A DNA stretch of 64,000 bases from Gammaproteobacteria bacterium (lineage in GTDB: Bacteria; Pseudomonadota; Gammaproteobacteria; Ga0077536). Of this stretch, positions 51,056-60,324 are shown piece by piece. How positions within the stretch are numbered: position 1 is the first letter of the stretch; every line of letters starts with the position of its first letter. A model generated the notes under the pieces. That model saw only the letters and a program-made list of their open reading frames with translations. It was not told the DNA's origin and ran no database searches. The stretch is from positions 1 through 64,000 of the forward strand of contig SHZJ01000013.1 of assembly GCA_009692365.1 (NCBI GenBank), read 5' to 3'. The position numbers and the translations under genes are program-made.

Positions 51056-52648
51056 CTAAAGGGAAAAATCGACCTGCAAAACTTTATCGACGGCTGGGAT
51101 GCTAGCAATCGCCGCGAGTTGTGTCGCGTGCAAAGGGTGGGACACCGCCAGCACGCCAATGGCCGAATCTCGCCCCTCGGCCGCACCGACCTGCATGCGC
51201 GAAATATTGACACCCTCGCGGCCCAGCAATTCGCCCAACGTCCCAATCACACCGGGCTGGTCTGCATGGCGGGTAAAGATTAAGTGGCCTTCTAGGGGGG
51301 CTTCTAGCGCGTAGTCATTTACCCGCACCAAGCGGGGATGGCGACCATCAAACAAAGTGCCTTCCAGACAACGCGAACCGCCCGCGTCCCGGGCGGTGAC
51401 CCGCAGCACCGAGAGGTAGTCGCGCACCTCCGCCGCTTTAATCTCGCTAAGTTTAATGCCCTGACGACGCGCCAAGTGCGCCGCGTTCACCCGCGTGATG
51501 GGGATCTCCAAATGTTCTTGCAGCAGCCCCGCCAGCACCGCAGCCACCAAGGGTTGGCTGTCGAGCTCGGCCGCATGCCCGTAGAACCCCACTTCAATCT
51601 CCAGCAGCGGCCCGTCGAGCATTTTCCCAACCAACTTGCCCAGACGCCGGGCCAATTGCAGATAAGGCTCGAGTTGTGCCAGCCGCTCGGGCGGTACGCT
51701 CTGCAGATTCACCGCGTTGCGAATTTCATCGCGCAGGAGAAAAGCCGCGATTTGGTGGGCGATTTCCACGCCGGTCGCGGTCTGCGCTTCTTCGGTGGAG
51801 GCACCCAGATGCGGCGTGAACTGGATGCGCGGATGGCCAAACAGCGGCGAGGCGCCCGGCGGTTCCTGCGCAAAAACGTCCAATGCCGCGCCGGCCAAAT
51901 GACCGCTCGTGATGACCTCGAGCAGCGCCTCTTCGTCGATCAGACCACCGCGCGCGCAGTTGATTAGCCGCGCCCCTTTTTTCATGGCGCGCAGCCGCGT
52001 GGCCGAGAGCAGGTTGCGGGTATCTTTGGTCATGGGACAGTGGAGCGTGACGTAATCGCTGGCGGCCAGGAGGGTATCCAACTCGGCGCACCCCGCTACC
52101 CCGTGGGACTCAAAGGTCTGGGGGTTAACAAAAGGGTCAAAGCCCAGCACCTGCATTTTTAGACCTCGTGCGCGCTCGGCGACGAGCCGGCCGATGGTGC
52201 CAAAACCCACGATTCCGAGAGTCTTGCCGGTCACTTCTGAACCCATGAACTTCGAGCGCAACCACTCGCCGTTGCGGGTCGTGCGGTCGGCCTCGGGCAG
52301 TTGGCGAGACAGCGAGAACAAATGGGCTATCGCTAGCTCCGCGGTGGTCGTGGCGTTAGCGTCCGGGGTGTTGAGCACCACGATGCCGCGTTCGGTGGCG
52401 GCATCGAGGTCGATGTTGTCCACCCCGATCCCCGCCCGCCCCACGACGCGCAGCTTGCTGGCGGCGGCGAGCAACTTACCGCGAATTTTCGTTTCGCTGC
52501 GCACGATCACCGCATCGGCGTCCGCGATATGCGCCAGCGCCGCCTCGACGTCGAGACCGGGCGAAAAGTCGATTTCCAGCTGGGGGTATTCCTGCAGGGC
52601 TGCAATGCCTTCGGCGGCGAGTTTATCGGCAACAAAAACCTTGAACAT
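51056..52648 (-). CDS. serA: D-3-phosphoglycerate dehydrogenase (long form)
   Basis: A 530-aa enzyme, first step of serine synthesis: 3-phosphoglycerate to 3-phosphohydroxypyruvate. The NAD-binding GFGTIGR is near residue 150, with RSETKIRG, GRAGIGVDNIDL, the catalytic Arg in INCARGGLIDEEAL, and His in FTPHLGASTEEAQ. After residue 310 comes the intervening allosteric substrate-binding domain of the long type, then a C-terminal ACT domain (HADQPGVIGTLGELLGREGVNISRMQVG), which senses serine in related enzymes. The long form is like those of Bacillus, mycobacteria and alphaproteobacteria rather than E. coli (410 aa). serC ends 34 bp upstream. Confidence 0.94.
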   Translation of the reverse strand: MFKVFVADKLAAEGIAALQEYPQLEIDFSPGLDVEAALAHIADADAVIVRSETKIRGKLLAAASKLRVVGRAGIGVDNIDLDAATERGIVVLNTPDANATTTAELAIAHLFSLSRQLPEADRTTRNGEWLRSKFMGSEVTGKTLGIVGFGTIGRLVAERARGLKMQVLGFDPFVNPQTFESHGVAGCAELDTLLAASDYVTLHCPMTKDTRNLLSATRLRAMKKGARLINCARGGLIDEEALLEVITSGHLAGAALDVFAQEPPGASPLFGHPRIQFTPHLGASTEEAQTATGVEIAHQIAAFLLRDEIRNAVNLQSVPPERLAQLEPYLQLARRLGKLVGKMLDGPLLEIEVGFYGHAAELDSQPLVAAVLAGLLQEHLEIPITRVNAAHLARRQGIKLSEIKAAEVRDYLSVLRVTARDAGGSRCLEGTLFDGRHPRLVRVNDYALEAPLEGHLIFTRHADQPGVIGTLGELLGREGVNISRMQVGAAEGRDSAIGVLAVSHPLHATQLAAIASIPAVDKVLQVDFSL

Positions 52649-52682
52649 GGGGGTTGATACCTTCAGTTAGCGATCCACAGGG

Positions 52683-53858
52683 CTAGATTGGCGTGGCGGG
52701 CGGCGCAATCTGCGCATAAGCCCATTCCAGCCACGGCAACAGGGCTGCCAAATCGGTGGCGTCCACGGTCGCCCCACCCCACAACCGCAGGCCGGGCGGG
52801 GCGCTGCGATAGGCGGCGATGTCATAGGCCACGGCTTCCTCGGCGAGCAAGCCCACCAGCCGGTCGACGGCCTGCGCGCGCGCTTTGGCATCGAGCGCCA
52901 GAAACCACGGCGCGGTGACTTTTAGACAGATAGAGGTGCTGGACCGAATAGCCTCATCGGCCACCAGAAACGCCACCCACGGCGTGCGCGCGACCCAGTC
53001 GCTCAGCACCGCAAGATTGCGCTGCGAGCGCGCGCACAGCGCGCTCAAACCGCCCAGGTCGGCCGACCACTTGAGGGCGTCGAGATAGTCTTCCACGCAG
53101 AGCATGGAGGGGGTATTGATGGTCGCACCCGCGAACAGGGCTTCGTCGATTTTACGGTCTTTTGCCAAGCGAAAAATTTTGGGTAGGGGGTGCGCCGGCT
53201 CGTGGGTCGTCAGGCGTTGCGCGGCTCTGGGGCCGAGAATCAACATCCCGTGGGCGCCCTCGCCCCCCAGCACTTTCTGCCAAGAGAAAGTCACCACGTC
53301 GAGTTTGTCCCACGGGATCTCCATCGCGAAAACCGCCGAGGTGGCGTCGCAAATGGTGAGACCCGTGCGCGCCGCGGGGATCCAGTCGCCGTTGGGCACG
53401 CGGGCTCCAGAAGTCGTGCCGTTCCACACAAAGACCACATCATGGGAGAAATCGACGGCCGCTAAATCGGCTAGCTCACCGTAGGCGGCGGACAGCACCC
53501 GGGCGTTGGGTAGGCGCAGGCTTTCGGTGATATCGGCCACCCACTCCTGACCAAAATTCTCCCACGCTAAGACGTCGACCGGGCGCGGCCCAAGCAGGCT
53601 CCACAAGGCCATTTCCACCGCCCCCGTATCGGAGGCAGGGACGATGGCGATGCGATAGTCGGTGGGCACTTCCAGCACGCGGCGGGTTTGGTCGATGGCC
53701 GCTTGGAGGCGCGCGCGACCCTCCTTCGAGCGGTGCGAGCGGCCCACTAGCGCGCCCTCGAGCGCGCTGAGCGACCAGCCGGGTCGCTTGGGACAGGGGC
53801 CGGAAGAAAAACTGGGGTTCGCGGGTTTGGCCGCGGGTTTAGGCATCTCTTGTTTCAT
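52683..53858 (-). CDS. serC: Phosphoserine aminotransferase (SerC, alphaproteobacterial/archaeal type)
   Basis: A 391-aa PLP enzyme, second step of serine synthesis: phosphohydroxypyruvate plus glutamate to phosphoserine. The PLP Lys lies in [17 protein letters not shown]. The N-terminus [31 protein letters not shown] and the [17 protein letters not shown] region match the second SerC subfamily (typical of alphaproteobacteria and Methanosarcina), not the 360-aa E. coli type. It sits immediately upstream of the long-form serA, so the pair is functional as an operon. The ribosome site before ATG 53858 is weak. Confidence 0.92.
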   Translation of the reverse strand: MKQEMPKPAAKPANPSFSSGPCPKRPGWSLSALEGALVGRSHRSKEGRARLQAAIDQTRRVLEVPTDYRIAIVPASDTGAVEMALWSLLGPRPVDVLAWENFGQEWVADITESLRLPNARVLSAAYGELADLAAVDFSHDVVFVWNGTTSGARVPNGDWIPAARTGLTICDATSAVFAMEIPWDKLDVVTFSWQKVLGGEGAHGMLILGPRAAQRLTTHEPAHPLPKIFRLAKDRKIDEALFAGATINTPSMLCVEDYLDALKWSADLGGLSALCARSQRNLAVLSDWVARTPWVAFLVADEAIRSSTSICLKVTAPWFLALDAKARAQAVDRLVGLLAEEAVAYDIAAYRSAPPGLRLWGGATVDATDLAALLPWLEWAYAQIAPPATPI

Positions 53859-54070
53859 GCGTTCACCATCGCGCTACGGAGTGAGGGCGGCATTCTACTG
53901 GGCAGCGGCTTTATTGCAACGCAAAAAGACGCAGCGCAGTGCCGGGCTCGGCCCCGCGCGTGCGCGCCGTGGGCCGCTGGAGCGGCGGTTTACATCTGCC
54001 GTCGGTCGCGGCATGGTCGGGCTATCGATCCACTGCGGGCTGTGGCCCGCCCAGCAAGGAGTTACCCAGC

Positions 54071-54514
54071 ATGTGGCGCAGCCTGCAGATTTATCATGTG
54101 AACGTGAATTGCACGAATCTCGAACGCTCGGTCGAGTTCTACCAAGCCCTAGGTTTTCAAGTGGCCATCGATTTGCCGGAGGGTGACCTGCCGGGGCTAG
54201 GGCCGGTGCCGCGCCGCGGACGCGCTAAGTTGCTACGCCTGGGCGATGACCCACGCGGCGCGCTGTTGGACTTAGTGGAATGGACGCAGCCCCCCACCAG
54301 CGGGGCGGCCTATCCACATCTGGCTCACGTGGGGATTGGGCGCATTTGCCTGCGGGTCAAAGGTTTGGATGAGATGGTGACGCAGCTGAGCGCGCGCGGG
54401 GTGCGTTTAGTCGCGCCGCCCAGCAACCCCGGACTGAACGGTGCCAATCACCGGTTTGTTTGTTTCTATGACCCCGATGGCACGGTAATCGAACTGATGG
54501 AGTTCTTTAAATAG
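54071..54514 (+). CDS. VOC family (glyoxalase/bleomycin resistance-like) protein
   Basis: A 147-aa protein with one vicinal-oxygen-chelate domain. The first metal His is in IYHVNVNCTNLERSVEFYQALGF, the second part contains AHVGIGRICLRVKGLDEMV and the last metal ligand is the Glu of GTVIELMEFFK. The order is consistent with lactoylglutathione lyase-like or dioxygenase-like proteins; the reaction is unknown. ATG 54071 follows AAGGAG; a longer frame back to 53939 is low-complexity. The end overlaps the convergent MFS gene by 8 bp. Expression is separate from serC, which diverges 212 bp upstream; that gap holds nothing else I can support. Confidence 0.82.
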   Translation: MWRSLQIYHVNVNCTNLERSVEFYQALGFQVAIDLPEGDLPGLGPVPRRGRAKLLRLGDDPRGALLDLVEWTQPPTSGAAYPHLAHVGIGRICLRVKGLDEMVTQLSARGVRLVAPPSNPGLNGANHRFVCFYDPDGTVIELMEFFK

Positions 54515-55760
54515 GCGCTAAGACCGCCCGCGAACCCCGCGCCGGCAGCCGTAACAACAAGAAAGTGGCGATCGTCACGTTGAGTAAATTCCAACCCACC
54601 CCGTTGAGAAACGCACCGGTGTAATTGCCGCTGTAGTCGTAGATGACCCCCGACATCCAGCCGCCCAAGGCCATGCCCAGTAAAGTGGCGGTGACCACCA
54701 TCGCGACCCGGGTGCCGGCTTGCGCGGCGGGAAAATATTCCCGGATGACGATGGCGTAAGACGGCACGATGCCGCCTTGGAACAGCCCGAACAGCGCCGA
54801 GACGACATACAGTGACACCAGTCCATTGGCCGGCAGGAACAGCAGCAGCGCCACCCCCTGCAGGGTCGACCCCACGATGAGGGTGCGCAGACCACCGATG
54901 CGGTCAGCCACGAAGCCCGAGGCCAGCCGGCTGATGATGCCGCAACCCAGCATCAGGGAGAGCATTTCCGCGCCCCGGGCGGGGCCGAAGCCCAAATCGC
55001 CACACAGTGCCACCAAATGCACCTGTGGCATCGACATCGCGACACAGCACGCTACCCCCGCCACGCACAGCAGCGCCTGCAACACGCGGGGGCTCAGACC
55101 GGCCGCCAAGTCCGGGCTGGCGGCGCTGGCTGGGCCTGCGCGCCGCGCCGGGGGTAGGTGGTCGATGGGCGACGGGCGGCGCAACAAGAAAGCAATGGGT
55201 ACCATGGAGGCGACGCAGGCGAGCCCGATAAATTCGTAGGTGGTACGCCAGCCGTGGGCCGCGACCAGATGTTGCGTGAGCGGCGGCCAGACCGCGCCGC
55301 CAAGATAATTACCGCTGGCGCAGATCGCCACCGCAATACCCCGCCGAGGCGCAAACCAGTGGGAAATATCCGACAGCAGCGGGGAGAAGGTCGTTGAGCA
55401 GCCAAGGAAACCGATAAACACCGCCTGACACAGGGCAAACTGCCCGGCGGTTTGAGCGTGGGCCGCCAAGAAAAAACCCAGGAACTGCGCCAGGGCCCCG
55501 CCGAGCAGGGTGGGAAACACCCCCCAGCGGTCCACCAGACGTCCCATCATCAGGCCGCCGGCGGCAAAGCCCAACATGGTGGCCGTGAACGGAAATGACG
55601 CCCCTGCGCGCGCGATGTGGAATTCGGTCTGGAGCGTTGGCAGCACCACCATCACGGCGTACATGCCGCCGCTGCCGATGCCCATCAGCAGCACCGAGGC
55701 CGCCAGCCGCAGCCACGCGTAGGGGGACTCTAGTTCGCTGGCGCGGGTGGGGCTGGGCAT
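54507..55760 (-). CDS. Major facilitator superfamily transporter
   Basis: A 417-aa inner-membrane transporter with about 12 predicted helices (for example LAASVLLMGIGSGGMYAVMVVLP, FPFTATMLGFAAGGLMMGRLVDRWG). The GRLVDRWG loop between helices 2 and 3 is the MFS signature, repeated as SGFVADRIGGL in the second half. The pattern is close to the monocarboxylate/oxalate-formate antiporter-like group (MCT). Cargo unknown; an organic acid is a reasonable guess. Upstream there is a CCCCC-AAA-GGGGG hairpin at about 55811-55823 in the 144-bp gap towards greB, of unknown meaning. Confidence 0.88.
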   Translation of the reverse strand: MPSPTRASELESPYAWLRLAASVLLMGIGSGGMYAVMVVLPTLQTEFHIARAGASFPFTATMLGFAAGGLMMGRLVDRWGVFPTLLGGALAQFLGFFLAAHAQTAGQFALCQAVFIGFLGCSTTFSPLLSDISHWFAPRRGIAVAICASGNYLGGAVWPPLTQHLVAAHGWRTTYEFIGLACVASMVPIAFLLRRPSPIDHLPPARRAGPASAASPDLAAGLSPRVLQALLCVAGVACCVAMSMPQVHLVALCGDLGFGPARGAEMLSLMLGCGIISRLASGFVADRIGGLRTLIVGSTLQGVALLLFLPANGLVSLYVVSALFGLFQGGIVPSYAIVIREYFPAAQAGTRVAMVVTATLLGMALGGWMSGVIYDYSGNYTGAFLNGVGWNLLNVTIATFLLLRLPARGSRAVLAPI

Positions 55761-55904
55761 GGCTTACGAGAGACTACAGGGGATCAGCAGCCCTGTCGTG
55801 GGTGAGCCTTCCCCCCAAAGGGGGTTGCGCCGGCACACGACCGGTAGGGCCACGAACCCAGCGCGGGCGCCTACCCGGATGGAAAAACCCGACGCGCGCG
55901 CAGG

Positions 55905-56423
55905 CTAGTGGTTAGCGTGCGGGGCCAACTCGTAGCGTATCGCCTCGATGCGATAGGCCGTCATTGCGCCGGCCAGCCCGGGCACCAGAATTTCAGCGGC
56001 GAGCACCTGCCCCAGCAATGCGCGCGCCAGCGGAGAATCCACACTGATGTCGCCGCCGGCGGCGTCGATTTCGTCACTGCCGACCAGGCGATAGACCAGC
56101 GGCGCGCCCAGGGCGCTGAGCAGTTCTACCGTGGCGCCAAAAAACACCCGCGCGGGGTCGGCGGGCGCGCTGGTGACGATTTTTAGCGTTGGCATCCGGC
56201 GCTGCAAATAGCCCAACCGACCATCGATGCCGCGCAGTTCTTTTTTGCGATATTGATATTCTGCGTTCTCCGAGCGGTCGCCTTCGGCCGCGGCGGCGGC
56301 CAAATGCCGAACCACCTCGGCGCGCCGCTGCCACAGCGACTTCAGTTCAATTTCCAAGGCCCGATAGCCCGCGCTGGTGATGCAGGGTGTCGCGGGAGGT
56401 TGGGGTGCACGCCAGCGGCTCAT
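55905..56423 (-). CDS. greB: Transcription elongation factor GreB-like
   Basis: A 172-aa GreA/GreB family factor that stimulates RNA cleavage by stalled RNA polymerase. The N-terminal coiled coil has [21 protein letters not shown], in which the Asp/Glu at the tip are the catalytic acids, followed by the C-terminal FKBP-like domain ([36 protein letters not shown]). The YQYRKKELR motif is typical of GreB rather than GreA. The C-terminal extension [15 protein letters not shown] is slightly longer than usual. It is the only gene of its strand block between MFS and dnaE2; the ribosome site is weak. Confidence 0.88.
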   Translation of the reverse strand: MSRWRAPQPPATPCITSAGYRALEIELKSLWQRRAEVVRHLAAAAAEGDRSENAEYQYRKKELRGIDGRLGYLQRRMPTLKIVTSAPADPARVFFGATVELLSALGAPLVYRLVGSDEIDAAGGDISVDSPLARALLGQVLAAEILVPGLAGAMTAYRIEAIRYELAPHANH

Positions 56424-56554
56424 CGGCTTAAAAACTCACGCAGCAGGGCGGGCATCATGCCCGAAAACGCGGACATTCTGCGCCGGCGCGTGGGCACGGC
56501 CCAGCGTAGGGTGCCAGCCCCGGGCAGTCCCGGCCCCCGCAGACGCCGGGCGCA

Positions 56555-59500
56555 TCAGTGAAAATCGCGTGAAGCACCGGCTAGGCGACCCAGCAACCCC
56601 GTGTGGTCGCTAAGCTGCTCGGCAACCAGATGCACCACCGCATCCTCGCGCTGCACCTTACCGCTGACCCCCAGCAAGCGGGCCCCCAATAGCTCGCGCC
56701 GTTGGGTCTGCGCCAAGCTCGACCACACGATGAGATTGAGCGTGCCGGTTTCGTCTTCCAGCGTCACGAATACCACCCCGGTGGCGGTGCCCGGCCGCTG
56801 CCGCAGGATCACAAGACCCGCGGTGTCCACCCGCTCGCCGTGTCTGGCCTGTTGGACTTCAAAAATCGTCCGACAGCGCCGTTGCGCCAAGGCGCCGCGC
56901 AGCAGCTCTAACGGATGGCGACCCAGGGTGAAGCCCAGACGCGCGTAATCGGCACACACTTCCTCGCCTTCGGTAGGGCGGCGCAAGAGGGGACTAGCCT
57001 CTGGGAGGCCCGCGTGGGGCAACAGCGGCAGCGGCGCCTCCAAGCCTAGGGCCGCCCAATGGGCGCGGTGACGATGGCCGGCAAGACTCACCAGCGCACC
57101 CGCCTCGGCTAACACCCGCAGTTCTCGGCGGCCCAATTCCGCCCGGTGGGCGAGGTCGTGGACATCGACAAAAATGCCGGCCGCACGCGCGGCGACCACC
57201 CGTGCGGCGACGCTCACAGACAGCCCCTGCACGAGCGCCAAGCCTATCCTCACGCCGGGCTCCTGCGGGTGGTGCAGCGGTTCCAGCGTGCACGCCACGG
57301 CGCTGGCGTTGACATCCACCGCCCGCACCGTCACCCCGTGGCGCTGCGCATCCTGCACAAGTTGCGCGGGGGCGTAGAAACCCATGGGCTGACTATTGAG
57401 CAAGGCGGCGAGAAAGGCGGCCGGCTCGTGACATTTCAGCCACGCCGACACATAGGCCAACAGCGCAAAGCTCGCGGCATGTGACTCGGGGAAACCGTAT
57501 TCGCCAAAGCCCTGGATCTGATTGCAGATGCGCTCGGCAAAACTTTCTTCGTAACCGCGCGCGCACATGCCCTCGATGAGCCGGGTGCGCAGGTGCTGCA
57601 GCCCCCCGTTGCGCCGCCACGCCGCCATCGAACGCCGCAGATTGTCGGCCTCACCGGGCGAAAATCCTGCGGCCACCATCGCAAGCTTAATCACCTGCTC
57701 CTGAAACAGCGGGATGCCGAGCGTACGTTCCAGCACGTTGCGGATCTCCGGGCTGGGATAGGTCACCGCTTCCTCCCCGCACCGGCGACGCAGATACGGA
57801 TGCACCATCTCACCTTGGATGGGACCGGGTCGGATGATGGCCACCTCGATCACGAGGTCGTAGTAACACGCGGGTTTGAGCCTGGGCAGCATCGCCATTT
57901 GCGCCCGCGACTCGATTTGGAACACCCCCACCGTGTCGGCGCGCTGGATCATGGCGTAAGTGGCGGGGTCCTCGGCCGGCACATCGGCCAGGCTGAAACT
58001 TCGCCCACGGAAATCGGCCACTAGCGCTAGGGTGCGCCGGATCGCCGAAAGCATGCCCAGCGCCAGGCAATCCACTTTCAACAGACCCAGCGCATCGAGG
58101 TCGTTCTTGTCCCATTGAATGACCGTGCGCTCGGGCATGGCGGCGTTTTCGATGGGCACCAGTTCATCGAGCGGCCCGTCCGAAATGATGAAGCCGCCGA
58201 CGTGCTGGGATAAATGCCGCGGAAAACCGATCAGCTCCGTCACCAGCGCCACCAAACGCTGCAGCACCGGCTGTGCGGGGTCAAAGCCCGCCTCGCGCAA
58301 GCGTTCGCCCAAGTCTGCATCTCGGTCCCACCAGTAAAGCTTGCTGGCGATGCGCGTGACCTGCTCAGGCGATAAACCCAAGGCCCGACCGACGTCCCTG
58401 ACCGCGCTGCGGGCTCGATAGCAAATGACGGTTGCCGCCAACGCGGCGCGTTGCCGACCGTATTTTTGATAGATGTACTGGAGGACTTCCTCACGCCGGT
58501 CGTGCTCAAAATCCACGTCGATATCGGGCGGTTCACCGCGCTCCTTAGAGATAAAGCGTTCAAAGAGCATTTCCATGCGCGCGGGGTCGACCTCGGTGAT
58601 GCCCAAGCAATAGCACACCGCTGAATTGGCGGCCGAGCCCCGACCCTGACACAAAATTTCGCGCCCCCGGGCAAAGCACACCAAATCGTAGACCGTGAGA
58701 AAAAATGCCTCGTACTCCAACTCGGCAATGAGCTGTAATTCGTGCTCGAGCTGCGCCAGCACCCGTGGCGGCGTGCCGGCCGGCCAGCGCCGCGCTGCCC
58801 CCAACACCGTGAGGGCGCGCAAATGTTCGGTGGGCGAGCGGCCCTCGGGCACCAGTTCGCGTGGATAGGCGTAGCGCAGCTGCGTCAGCGAAAAATTGCA
58901 CAGCCCCGCAATGCGCAGCGACTCTGCCAATAGCGCCGGGGGATAGAGCGCGCCCAGCCGCGCGCGCGGGCGCAGATAGCGCTCGCTGTTCCCGGCCAAG
59001 GCGAAACCCGTAGCGGCGAGCGGCAGCGACAGCCGAATAGCCTGCAGAACATCTGCGAGCGCGCGCCGCGCCGGGGCGTGCAGGTGCACGTCACCGGTAG
59101 CCACCAACGGCAGCTGATGCGCCTGCGAGAGGCGGCATAAGCGGTGGTAACGTGCGCGGTCATCGCCCTCATAAAAACGCCCCACGGTGATCCAGGCGCG
59201 CTCACCAAAACGCTGGCGCAGCCAGTAGGCGTCCACGTCCTGCGGCAACAGGGGCGGGACCCACAGCGCCAATACGCTGTCGGCCACCGCCGTGAGGTCC
59301 TCCCGGGTGAGCCGATAGGCCCCCTTAGTGCACTGGCGACGAGCCCCAGAAATGAGCCGTGACAACTGCGCATAACCGGCCGCATCGGGCGCCAGCAAAA
59401 TCAGCTGCAGTCCGTCTTCCAGCGTGAAGCGCGACCCAATGATGAGCTTTAAACCCAGTTCGCTTGCCACCACATGCGCCCGCACAACACCCGCCAGCGA

Positions 59501-59653
59501 GCATTCGTCGCTCAAGGCCAGCGCGGTGTAGCCCAAGGCGAACGCCTGTCGGACCAACTCCTCTGGATGCGAAGCGCCGTTCAGAAAGCTGAAATTACTC
59601 AGACAATGGAGTTCGGCGTAAGGGGGATCGGGGTCGAGACGCGTGGCACTCAT
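56555..59653 (-). CDS. dnaE2: Error-prone DNA polymerase DnaE2 (ImuC)
   Basis: A 1,032-aa C-family DNA polymerase of the DnaE2/ImuC branch, used in damage-induced translesion synthesis. The N-terminal PHP domain begins ELHCLSNFSFLNGASHPEELV; the polymerase palm has GRGSAANSAVCYCLGITEVDP and the catalytic PDIDVDFEHDRREEV; PIENAAMPERTVIQWDKNDLDALGLLKVD and QEQVIKLAMVAAGFSPGEAD follow; the C-terminal OB fold starts near GVVFVTLEDETGTLNLIVW. It lacks the tau-binding tail of DnaE1. A perfect LexA box lies 20 bp upstream. imuA and imuB, usually adjacent, are not in the window. Confidence 0.95.
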   Translation of the reverse strand: MSATRLDPDPPYAELHCLSNFSFLNGASHPEELVRQAFALGYTALALSDECSLAGVVRAHVVASELGLKLIIGSRFTLEDGLQLILLAPDAAGYAQLSRLISGARRQCTKGAYRLTREDLTAVADSVLALWVPPLLPQDVDAYWLRQRFGERAWITVGRFYEGDDRARYHRLCRLSQAHQLPLVATGDVHLHAPARRALADVLQAIRLSLPLAATGFALAGNSERYLRPRARLGALYPPALLAESLRIAGLCNFSLTQLRYAYPRELVPEGRSPTEHLRALTVLGAARRWPAGTPPRVLAQLEHELQLIAELEYEAFFLTVYDLVCFARGREILCQGRGSAANSAVCYCLGITEVDPARMEMLFERFISKERGEPPDIDVDFEHDRREEVLQYIYQKYGRQRAALAATVICYRARSAVRDVGRALGLSPEQVTRIASKLYWWDRDADLGERLREAGFDPAQPVLQRLVALVTELIGFPRHLSQHVGGFIISDGPLDELVPIENAAMPERTVIQWDKNDLDALGLLKVDCLALGMLSAIRRTLALVADFRGRSFSLADVPAEDPATYAMIQRADTVGVFQIESRAQMAMLPRLKPACYYDLVIEVAIIRPGPIQGEMVHPYLRRRCGEEAVTYPSPEIRNVLERTLGIPLFQEQVIKLAMVAAGFSPGEADNLRRSMAAWRRNGGLQHLRTRLIEGMCARGYEESFAERICNQIQGFGEYGFPESHAASFALLAYVSAWLKCHEPAAFLAALLNSQPMGFYAPAQLVQDAQRHGVTVRAVDVNASAVACTLEPLHHPQEPGVRIGLALVQGLSVSVAARVVAARAAGIFVDVHDLAHRAELGRRELRVLAEAGALVSLAGHRHRAHWAALGLEAPLPLLPHAGLPEASPLLRRPTEGEEVCADYARLGFTLGRHPLELLRGALAQRRCRTIFEVQQARHGERVDTAGLVILRQRPGTATGVVFVTLEDETGTLNLIVWSSLAQTQRRELLGARLLGVSGKVQREDAVVHLVAEQLSDHTGLLGRLAGASRDFH

Positions 59654-59672
59654 CAGGCTGTTTCCAAAAAGA

Positions 59673-59688
59673 CTGTTTTTTTATACAG
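59673..59688. promoter_or_regulatory. LexA (SOS) box upstream of dnaE2
   Basis: CTG-TTTTTTTATA-CAG: a full CTG-N10-CAG match to the gammaproteobacterial LexA site, with the A/T-rich centre. It lies 20 bp upstream of the dnaE2 ATG and 87 bp before the divergent secreted-protein gene, overlapping a TATAAA-like -10 on the minus strand, so LexA would block dnaE2 transcription until DNA damage. Confidence 0.85.
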
Positions 59689-59774
59689 TATTTTGCCGGG
59701 AAACAGAAAACACTGCAGTACCACGCGAGGACGGCCGCTACCCCTAACGGTTGTCCTCATTGAGCATCACGCCC

Positions 59775-60224
59775 ATGCGCCGCTTTTTTTGTCTCTTCGC
59801 GCTCGTCCTATCAGGCCCCTGTCTCGCCGCGCCGGCCCAGCCCGGCTCACCGACCTTGTCCTCGGCGCAGGTACCGGGCGCAGCGGAGGAATTTGCCAAA
59901 GCGCGGGCGGCCGACGTGGGTAATTTGGTGTTAGGCCCGCGCCAGCCGGTCCTCACGCCACCCTCCGATAAGCTCTCGTGCGCCGAACTCTACGAGCAGC
60001 GGGTCGTCTTGATGCGCACCCAATCGAACTACCGCCCACCGTTTAACGACGACCCGCGCACTCAAATGGCGGTGAGCTTTGGCATGGTGTCTAGCATCAG
60101 CCTCGCCTTCCTGCCCTTCGCGGCCATCCAGTCCTATACCGACGCCATCCAAAAGGTCGATACCGAAGCCAACCTCGACACGCTGCGCTACGCCTCCGCT
60201 CGCCAGCAGTGCTTCGTGCGCTAA
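59775..60224 (+). CDS. Small exported protein of unknown function
   Basis: A 149-aa protein with a signal peptide (MRRFFCLFALVLSGPCLA, cleavage before APAQPG). The mature part has a Pro/Ser-rich stretch, then CAELYEQRVVLMRTQSNYRPPFNDDPRTQ and a hydrophobic helix (FGMVSSISLAFLPFAAI, about residues 102-118), ending in YASARQQCFVR. Two Cys (CAEL, QQC) could form a disulfide. I do not recognise a family. ATG 59775 is chosen over an in-frame TTG at 59751. It is divergent from dnaE2 and shares the promoter gap with the LexA box; whether it is SOS-controlled is open. Confidence 0.7.
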   Translation: MRRFFCLFALVLSGPCLAAPAQPGSPTLSSAQVPGAAEEFAKARAADVGNLVLGPRQPVLTPPSDKLSCAELYEQRVVLMRTQSNYRPPFNDDPRTQMAVSFGMVSSISLAFLPFAAIQSYTDAIQKVDTEANLDTLRYASARQQCFVR

Positions 60225-60324
60225 ATCGGCGTGGGCGGATAGCCTAGACCCTGGCGCGCGGCTATTATTTGGACCCTCCACCACGGCTCGCACCGGGCGC
60301 ACCGATTCAAGAGATCCAAACCCT

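Noticed and set aside
55795-55830. CCCCC-AAA-GGGGG hairpin as terminator
   Set aside because: Short 5-bp stem with only two T after it on the plus strand and no T-run on the minus strand; too weak to call.
56555-59653. Replicative DnaE1 polymerase
   Set aside because: The length (1,032 aa), the LSNFSFLNGASHPEEL PHP start, the missing C-terminal clamp-loader region and the LexA box identify DnaE2 instead.
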